DNA of 9,447 nucleotides from Desulfobacteraceae bacterium. Its GTDB lineage: Bacteria; Desulfobacterota; DSM-4660; Desulfatiglandales; Desulfatiglandaceae. How positions within the stretch are numbered: the stretch's first letter is position 1; every line of letters begins with the position of its first letter. The stretch covers positions 552,796 to 562,242 of the forward strand of contig CP070700.1 in the NCBI GenBank assembly GCA_020349865.1, given 5' to 3'. Below the pieces are notes generated by a model. That model ran no database searches. It was not told the origin of the DNA and saw only the letters and a program-made list of their open reading frames with translations. The translations under genes were made by a program, and so were the position numbers. This document shows positions 1-4,602 of the stretch, in pieces.

Positions 1-1545
1 ATTTGTCATAACAGATTCTTGTTCGCCTCAGAGATCAAAGCACTATTTGCTGATAGCAGCGTTGATCGAAGGCTTGATTCTGCAGGTCTCGCAGAGATCT
101 TTACCTTCTGGAACCCGGTAGCGCCAAGGACAGCTTTTGAGGGAATAGAAGAACTGAGACCAGGTCACTTTGCCGTTATAGAGAATGGACACATTGAGAG
201 CAAGCCCTATTGGTCAATCTCTTTTCCTCGTGCGGGTACCGAAGCGCCATTAAGTCAAAAGGAAAATGCTGATCTCTTCCGAAATCACCTGATAAAGGCT
301 TCAAAACTGCGTTTTACCAGAAGTGATGTTCCTGTTGGTGCCTATCTTTCCGGAGGGATTGATTCATCCATAACATCTTCCATTGTTACTAACTATACCG
401 AAGCGCCTCTCAAGACCTTCTCAATCCGTTTTACTGATTCTGAGTTTGATGAAGGAAAATACCAGAAAGAATTGGTGAGGAGCCTTGGGGCCGATCACAG
501 AGATGTTGAGGTATCGCACAAGGATATAGGTGATGTGTTTCCTGCTGTGGTATGGCATGCCGAACGCCCCCTTCTACGGACAGCTCCTGCTCCTTTATTT
601 TTTCTTTCAAGGTTAGTAAGAAAATCCGGATACAAGGTTGTGGTTACCGGAGAAGGCGCAGATGAAGTTATGGGAGGGTATGATATCTTCAGGGAAGCTC
701 GAGTTCGCCTCTTCTTGGCACAGAACCCTTCGTCCAAGAAAAGGGCAAATATTATACTTCGATTGTATCCCTGGATGGCAAGGTCTCCCGGTCAGGCACC
801 TGCATTTGCCCGTGCCTTTTTTGGAAAAGGCCTTGATCCAACAGACCCTGGATTCTCTCACCGCCCAAGATGGGATACGACTTCATCTATCAAGCTTACG
901 CTTAATCCCGATCTGCGCGCGGAAATGGAAAAAGAAAATGTAGTCAAGGATCTTTTATCAACATTACCGGGGGCATACCAGAAATGGGATCCCCTCTGCA
1001 AGGCCCAGTGGCTGGAGATAGTTACCTTGCTTTCGGGATACATCCTATCAGCCCAGGGAGACAGGATGCTTATGGCTAACTCCGTAGAGGGCCGCTTTCC
1101 TTTTCTTGATTGTAACCTTGTTGACTTTGCCAATCGGCTTCCTGCACGTCATAAGCTCCTTGCCCTCGATGAAAAACATCTTCTCAAGATTGCCTTCAAG
1201 GATTTAGTCCCAGAGTCTATTCTTCAAAGACCCAAACAACCCTATCGGGCTCCGGATGCAGCAAGCTTTTTCTACAGAGAAAACCTCGACTGGGTGGATG
1301 ACTTGACAAAAGAATCCACAGTAAAAAATGCGGGCGTGTTCATTCCCAATGCCGTATCCCGACTCACGGCCAAGTGCCGCCAGGTAAAAGGACTAAAGAT
1401 GAGCAATACTGATAACATGCGCATCGTGGCCATACTCTCAACCATGTTATTGCATCACCAGTATATTGAACAGGATGGTTGTGGTGAAAGCGATGAACGG
1501 ACTCCCGAACCCATAAAAGTCGTTGATAAAGTAAGGGGACTTTAG
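1..1545 (+). CDS. asnB: Asparagine synthase (glutamine-hydrolysing), 5'-truncated by window edge
   Basis: Cytosolic enzyme that makes asparagine from aspartate, ATP and glutamine-derived ammonia. The reading frame is open to base 1 (codons at 1-18 carry no stop) and the first residues match the end of the N-terminal class II amidotransferase domain (FASEIKALF at 22-48). The start and the catalytic Cys2 therefore lie upstream, roughly 110-120 residues by comparison with full-length AsnB (about 610-650). The synthetase domain is intact: PP-loop SGGIDSS at 349-369, VTGEGADE at 643-666 followed by GGY, EGRFPFLD at 1087-1110, and RPKQPYRAP at 1228-1254. The TTG at 19 is not a credible start. The stop is 13 bp before the next ATG and no terminator is visible between, so readthrough into the ANTAR gene is likely. 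AsnB-like proteins also occur in polysaccharide and peptide clusters, but the nitrogen-metabolism neighbours favour true asparagine synthesis. Confidence 0.93.
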   Translation: MCHNRFLFASEIKALFADSSVDRRLDSAGLAEIFTFWNPVAPRTAFEGIEELRPGHFAVIENGHIESKPYWSISFPRAGTEAPLSQKENADLFRNHLIKASKLRFTRSDVPVGAYLSGGIDSSITSSIVTNYTEAPLKTFSIRFTDSEFDEGKYQKELVRSLGADHRDVEVSHKDIGDVFPAVVWHAERPLLRTAPAPLFFLSRLVRKSGYKVVVTGEGADEVMGGYDIFREARVRLFLAQNPSSKKRANIILRLYPWMARSPGQAPAFARAFFGKGLDPTDPGFSHRPRWDTTSSIKLTLNPDLRAEMEKENVVKDLLSTLPGAYQKWDPLCKAQWLEIVTLLSGYILSAQGDRMLMANSVEGRFPFLDCNLVDFANRLPARHKLLALDEKHLLKIAFKDLVPESILQRPKQPYRAPDAASFFYRENLDWVDDLTKESTVKNAGVFIPNAVSRLTAKCRQVKGLKMSNTDNMRIVAILSTMLLHHQYIEQDGCGESDERTPEPIKVVDKVRGL

Positions 1546-1560
1546 TATTTTACTTATAAT
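1523..1560 (+). promoter_or_regulatory. Candidate sigma70-type promoter for the ANTAR gene, inside the end of asnB
   Basis: TTGATA (1523-1528), 17 bp spacer, TATTTT (1546-1551); a perfect TATAAT also sits at 1555-1560 but has no -35 at a usable distance. Initiation would fall near 1558, which would make the ATG at 1559 leaderless and leave a ~40 nt 5' UTR for the ATG at 1601. Pattern match only. Confidence 0.3.
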
Positions 1561-2344
1561 GTTGAACGTGTCGGGTTTAAATCTGCAAGCAACCACATCA
1601 ATGGAAAAAATCCAACCTGAAACGTATGATAAATACATTAAGGCCCTTACGGATATCAGCCGGGCCATTACTTCCGATCTGTATCTGGAAGATATTCTTA
1701 AGCTTATTGTGATGGTCACAGCCAAGGTGACAGGAGTTGAAATTTGTTCCCTGTGGCTGATAGACGAAAGCGAAAGCCCTAAAAAGATCCGGCTGAAGGC
1801 TACACAGTCAATTGATCCTGATTATTTAAAGGACCGCTCATTGAATATGGACGAAGGGGTGGTGGGCTTTGTGGCTACCCATAACAGACCACTCATCCTA
1901 AAGGATGTATTAAAAGAACCCCGATTCAAAGAAAAGGAGATGGCCAAAAAGCTTGGCCTGGTATCTATGGTCAGTGTACCGCTTCAAGGAAAGGATGAAA
2001 AAGTAATCGGGGTATTTAACTGTTTTACTGCCAAACCTCATGAGTTTTCCGAACCAGAGGTAAACCTAATAACGGCCGTGGCCAATCAGGCGGCCGTCGC
2101 CATCATGAATACTGAACTCATGGTGAAAACCAAGGTGATCCAGGAGGAACTTAAGACCCGCAAGCTTGTGGAACGGGCCAAAGAGATTCTTATGAGCCAA
2201 CGTAATATGAATGGTGATGATGCTTTCCGATGGATACAAAAACGCAGCATGGATTCCCGCAAATCCATGCGCGATGTGGCCGAGGCCATTCTGCTTTCGG
2301 AGGAGTTAGGATATTATTCGAGCATACCTCACGCCTTAAAGTAA
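1559..2344 (+). CDS. GAF-ANTAR RNA-binding transcription antiterminator
   Basis: Predicted cytosolic regulator with a sensory GAF domain (about residues 43-187) joined by a short helix to an ANTAR domain (about 196-250). The ANTAR part shows the three-helix pattern: RKLVERAKEILMSQ, then NGDDAFRWIQKRSMDSRK, then SMRDVAEAILL. ANTAR domains bind paired hexaloop RNA hairpins and block intrinsic terminators, often in nitrogen genes (NasR, AmiR, EutV, NasT). A matching RNA lies directly downstream at 2425-2510. There is no receiver domain, so activity is probably set by a ligand or protein partner at the GAF domain; the ligand cannot be read from sequence. The start is uncertain: the ATG at 1559 has no Shine-Dalgarno at normal spacing (AGGGGA at 1534-1539 is 19 nt away), and the in-frame ATG at 1601 (residue 15, MEKIQPE) sits closer to where homology should begin but also lacks a clear RBS. 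Confidence 0.9.
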   Translation: MLNVSGLNLQATTSMEKIQPETYDKYIKALTDISRAITSDLYLEDILKLIVMVTAKVTGVEICSLWLIDESESPKKIRLKATQSIDPDYLKDRSLNMDEGVVGFVATHNRPLILKDVLKEPRFKEKEMAKKLGLVSMVSVPLQGKDEKVIGVFNCFTAKPHEFSEPEVNLITAVANQAAVAIMNTELMVKTKVIQEELKTRKLVERAKEILMSQRNMNGDDAFRWIQKRSMDSRKSMRDVAEAILLSEELGYYSSIPHALK

Positions 2345-2388
2345 ATCTTAAATAAACCTCCCTTTTTTGATTATCACTAATAAAAAGC

Positions 2389-2417
2389 TTGACAAACCCA
2401 ATAAATATGGTTAGGGA
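2389..2417 (+). promoter_or_regulatory. Weak candidate promoter for the ANTAR-RNA leader
   Basis: Consensus TTGACA at 2389-2394 with, 17 bp on, only TAGGGA (2412-2417) as a -10. Initiation would be near 2424, immediately before hairpin P1. The poor -10 means either activator dependence or that the leader is reached by readthrough from the ANTAR gene, after which no terminator is seen. Confidence 0.3.
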
Positions 2418-2424
2418 GACATAA

Positions 2425-2510
2425 CTTTGCACAAAGGCGTGCGGAGCTTTTTTCTGAAATCGACAAGGGCGTCTTGCTTTCATTAGGGAGTAGATGCCCT
2501 TTTTTGTTTT
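2425..2510 (+). promoter_or_regulatory. ANTAR-responsive antitermination leader (P1 and P2 hexaloop hairpins overlapping a terminator)
   Basis: P1: arms 2425-2432 and 2439-2446 (core GCAC/GTGC, extended by two G-U, one U-A and one C-G pair) enclose hexaloop AAAGGC at 2433-2438. P2: GAC 2462-2464 pairs GTC 2471-2473 around hexaloop AAGGGC at 2465-2470, with an outer GAAA/TTTC helix (2456-2459 with 2478-2481) across an internal loop. Both loops have A at position 1 and G at position 4, the established ANTAR recognition signature. The P2 loop plus its 3' arm (2465-2473) is exactly the left arm of the downstream terminator, so P2 and the terminator are mutually exclusive. The linker between hairpins is about 15 nt. 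Predicted behaviour: the ANTAR protein stabilises P1/P2, and the gene at 2625 is transcribed. Confidence 0.85.
2465..2510 (+). terminator. Conditional intrinsic terminator (attenuator) in the glutamate-synthase leader
   Basis: AAGGGCGTC (2465-2473) pairs with GATGCCCTT (2493-2501), nine pairs including one G-U, with a 19-nt loop. It is followed by a T-rich run (2500-2505, G, then 2507-2510). It sits 115 nt upstream of the start codon at 2625, with no gene ending just before it except the ANTAR gene 120 nt upstream, which fits an attenuator. Confidence 0.82.
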
Positions 2511-2557
2511 GGTTTAACTGGTAAAAACATGGGTTCTGACCGTGGATTATGTAAGTG

Positions 2558-2591
2558 ATCACAGGGTACCACTATTCTGTCACCCTGTGAT
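2558..2591 (+). repeat. Perfect 10-bp inverted repeat between attenuator and start codon
   Basis: ATCACAGGGT at 2558-2567 and its exact complement ACCCTGTGAT at 2582-2591 flank a 14-nt spacer. No T-run follows, so it is not an intrinsic terminator. It could be a protein operator on DNA, an mRNA-stabilising hairpin, or a second control element 33 nt upstream of the ATG. No known site is recognised. Confidence 0.7.
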
Positions 2592-2624
2592 TGGTTACTA
2601 GATTATTATCAAAGGGAGAGAATT

Positions 2625-4208
2625 ATGAACTTACAAAGACCAAATTCGAATGACGCTCTTCAAACCAAGAATCGTTCTCGCAATGTCGCGCCTCAGTCCG
2701 GAATATGTAGCAGATGTATTGACGGATGCAAGGGGAATTGCGACTTATTCAGAGCCACTTTTCGGGGGAGGGAACTCCTTTATCCGGAACCTTTTGGGAG
2801 TGTAACGGCAGGTGGAGACAAGGACTACCCGGTTGATTATTCACATCTGAATATTATGGGATATGCCCTGGGAGCAAAGGGCGTAGAGGCTGATCCAGAT
2901 AAGGCCACTTTCCCGGCGGTCAATACTGAAACGTCCTTTGGCGTCACTGAAAAGGTGAAGATGAAGGTGCCCATATTTACTGGTGCTCTTGGCAGCACTG
3001 ATATTGCGCGCAAAAACTGGGAGCATTTTGCAATAGGGGCTGCCATAAGCGGTATCACCCTGGTTTGTGGTGAAAATGTAGTCGGGATAGATCCTGATCT
3101 GGCACTTGACAGCAATGGCAAGGTCACAAAATCCCCGGAAATGGACCGTCGTGTCAGAGAATATCGTCGCTACCATGAAGGATATGGGGATATTTTTGTT
3201 CAGATGAATGTTGAGGACACTCGCAACGGCGTAGCCGAATATGTCATTGAAAAACTTGGGGTAGAGACCATTGAGTTAAAGTGGGGTCAGGGCGCCAAGT
3301 GTATTGGCGGCGAAATTAAGGTGGACTCATTAAAGCGGGCAATAGAATTGAAAAAACGGGGCTATATAGTAACCCCTGACCCGGAAGACCCCGCTTCCCA
3401 GGCTGCTTTCAAGGCCGGTCCTCTGAAACAATTTGAGCGGCATTCCCGCCTTGGATTCATTGATCAGGAGGGCTTTATGAAGGAAGTTGAAAGGATACGA
3501 AAGCTCGGTGCCAAGCGCATAACGCTGAAAACAGGCGCTTACCCAATGAGAGAACTGGCAATGGCCATACGATGGTCCAGCGATGCAAAAATAGATCTCT
3601 TGACCATTGACGGAGCACCGGGCGGTACAGGCATGAGCCCATGGAGGATGATGAGCGAATGGGGCATTCCCTCCATATATCTGCATTCAATGGCCCACGA
3701 CTTGTGTGAACGTTTGGCCCAAAAGGGGAAACAGGTGCCGGATATTGCCTTCGCAGGAGGTTTTTCCTCAGAAGATCATGTCTTCAAGGCTCTGGCTCTG
3801 GGAGCCCCTTACTGTAAGGCAGTATGTATGGGCCGTGCTTTAATGATCCCCGGCATGGTGGGTAAAAATACTGAAAAATGGCTGAGAGGTGAAGATGGCG
3901 GACTTCCTGCGTCAGTATCAAGATTCGGTTCCGCAAAGGAAGAAATATTCATGAACTATGAGGTCCTGAAGGAGAAATACGGCTCCGAAGCAGATGATAT
4001 TCCATTGGGCGCTATCGGCATATTGAGCGCAACCGACAAGATAAGGGTAGGGCTCCAGCAAATCATGGCCGGTTCAAGGAATTGGGAGGTTCAATACATA
4101 AGCAGAAAGGATATTTTCTCTCTAACAGAGGAATGTGCCAAAGTAACAGGCGCTCCTTATGTCATGGATGCTTACAGGGATGAGGCATTTGAAATAATTG
4201 ATGCCTAA
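2625..4208 (+). CDS. FMN-binding glutamate-synthase-like protein (stand-alone synthase domain)
   Basis: 527 residues corresponding to the FMN-binding TIM-barrel domain of glutamate synthase large subunit, which makes glutamate from 2-oxoglutarate and ammonia. Visible motifs: KWGQGAKCIGGE at 219-230 (compare K-GQGAKPGEGG in GltB), DGAPGGTGMSP at 329-339 (the glycine-rich FMN/phosphate motif), and FAGGFSSEDHVFKALALGA at 376-394. It has no amidotransferase or central domain, so ammonia must come from another protein or from solution. The GltB 3Fe-4S cysteines (C-x5-C-x4-C after the barrel) are absent; instead an N-terminal C28-x2-C31-x3-C35-x3-C39 cluster suggests a different Fe-S or metal site. 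ATG 2625 is preceded by GGGAG at 2614-2618, six bases away. Expression is probably gated by the ANTAR leader, and a strong terminator follows. Family membership is firm; true glutamate-synthase activity is inferred and the electron donor is unknown. Confidence 0.88.
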   Translation: MNLQRPNSNDALQTKNRSRNVAPQSGICSRCIDGCKGNCDLFRATFRGRELLYPEPFGSVTAGGDKDYPVDYSHLNIMGYALGAKGVEADPDKATFPAVNTETSFGVTEKVKMKVPIFTGALGSTDIARKNWEHFAIGAAISGITLVCGENVVGIDPDLALDSNGKVTKSPEMDRRVREYRRYHEGYGDIFVQMNVEDTRNGVAEYVIEKLGVETIELKWGQGAKCIGGEIKVDSLKRAIELKKRGYIVTPDPEDPASQAAFKAGPLKQFERHSRLGFIDQEGFMKEVERIRKLGAKRITLKTGAYPMRELAMAIRWSSDAKIDLLTIDGAPGGTGMSPWRMMSEWGIPSIYLHSMAHDLCERLAQKGKQVPDIAFAGGFSSEDHVFKALALGAPYCKAVCMGRALMIPGMVGKNTEKWLRGEDGGLPASVSRFGSAKEEIFMNYEVLKEKYGSEADDIPLGAIGILSATDKIRVGLQQIMAGSRNWEVQYISRKDIFSLTEECAKVTGAPYVMDAYRDEAFEIIDA

Positions 4209-4237
4209 TACCCTTGTAGTCAATTATTGTCAAAACG

Positions 4238-4268
4238 AGGGGCGGTTTGAGAACCGCCCTTGTTTTTT
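4238..4268 (+). terminator. Strong intrinsic terminator after the glutamate-synthase-like gene
   Basis: A ten-pair stem (4238-4247 with 4252-4261, core GGGCGGTT/AACCGCCC plus a G-U and an A-T pair) with tetraloop TGAG, then TTG and six T (4263-4268). It lies 29 bp past the stop codon and separates this transcription unit from the gene at 4603. Confidence 0.92.
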
Positions 4269-4331
4269 GGTCTTCAGGAATGTTTTTTTTCGTTCCGGGC
4301 TTCCCGGCAGTCACGTTAGAAAAACCCTGAT

Positions 4332-4414
4332 GCCCCTTTTGAGGGACCCAAATATTCTTTCCTCCCCCCTGTGTCCAGTTTGAGATAGGGGACATGGGTA
4401 GTTTTCAAAGGGGC
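4332..4414. repeat. Nested imperfect inverted repeat in the 4269-4602 intergenic stretch
   Basis: GCCCCTTTTGA (4332-4342) is the complement of TCAAAGGGGC (4405-4414) apart from one missing base. Inside it, TGTCC (4372-4376) faces GGACA (4390-4394), and C-rich and G-rich runs face each other. No coding potential is seen. It may be a decayed insertion-sequence end or miniature element; no family is recognised. Apart from this repeat, the terminator, the promoter at 4507 and a hairpin in the 5' UTR, I see nothing in the stretch. Confidence 0.45.
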
Positions 4415-4506
4415 TTAGGGGGGATCTTACAAATGGGGCAATTATAAAGTAAAATCATTAGGCTAACCTGTTCTTATACTTGACCATACTAAGAATTTTC
4501 CTTCAA

Positions 4507-4535
4507 TTGACAGGAATCTATATCAAGCGTAAGAT
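4507..4535 (+). promoter_or_regulatory. Sigma70-type promoter for the receiver/PPDK gene
   Basis: Consensus TTGACA at 4507-4512, a 17-bp spacer and TAAGAT at 4530-4535. Initiation is expected near 4542, giving a 5' UTR of about 60 nt. That UTR contains a 7-bp hairpin (CTGCTTT 4566-4572, loop CATA, AAAGCAG 4577-4583) with no T-run, just upstream of the RBS. No ANTAR-type hexaloop pair is present. Confidence 0.62.
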
Positions 4536-4602
4536 ATGAACATATCAAATCCTTCTTGCCGCAAGCTGCTTTCATAAAAGCAGAAAGTAAGCGGAGGTCA
4601 AT

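Noticed and set aside
2408..2430. Possible sigma54 (-24/-12) promoter, with GG near 2415 and TTGC at 2427-2430
   Set aside because: The spacing between the GG and GC elements is 12 bp in place of the required 10, and the -24 element is otherwise poor.
2377..2562. Short minus-strand frames across the leader of the glutamate-synthase-like gene
   Set aside because: They cover the ANTAR hairpins and terminator, which explain the sequence better, and have no start signals.
3330..3686. 118-codon minus-strand frame inside the glutamate-synthase-like gene
   Set aside because: Antisense to conserved barrel motifs, with unusual composition and no ribosome binding site.
4295..4307. CCGGG/CCCGG hairpin as a terminator
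   Set aside because: The T-run precedes the stem on the plus strand and gives an A-run after it on the minus strand, so it cannot act as an intrinsic terminator either way.
4198..4383. 61-codon plus-strand frame after the glutamate-synthase-like gene
   Set aside because: It overlaps the end of that gene, runs through the strong terminator at 4238-4268, and has no RBS; composition is not protein-like.
4555..4583. Hairpins in the 5' UTR of the receiver/PPDK gene as a second ANTAR target
   Set aside because: The loops are three and four bases (CCG, CATA), not hexaloops with A1 and G4, and no terminator follows.
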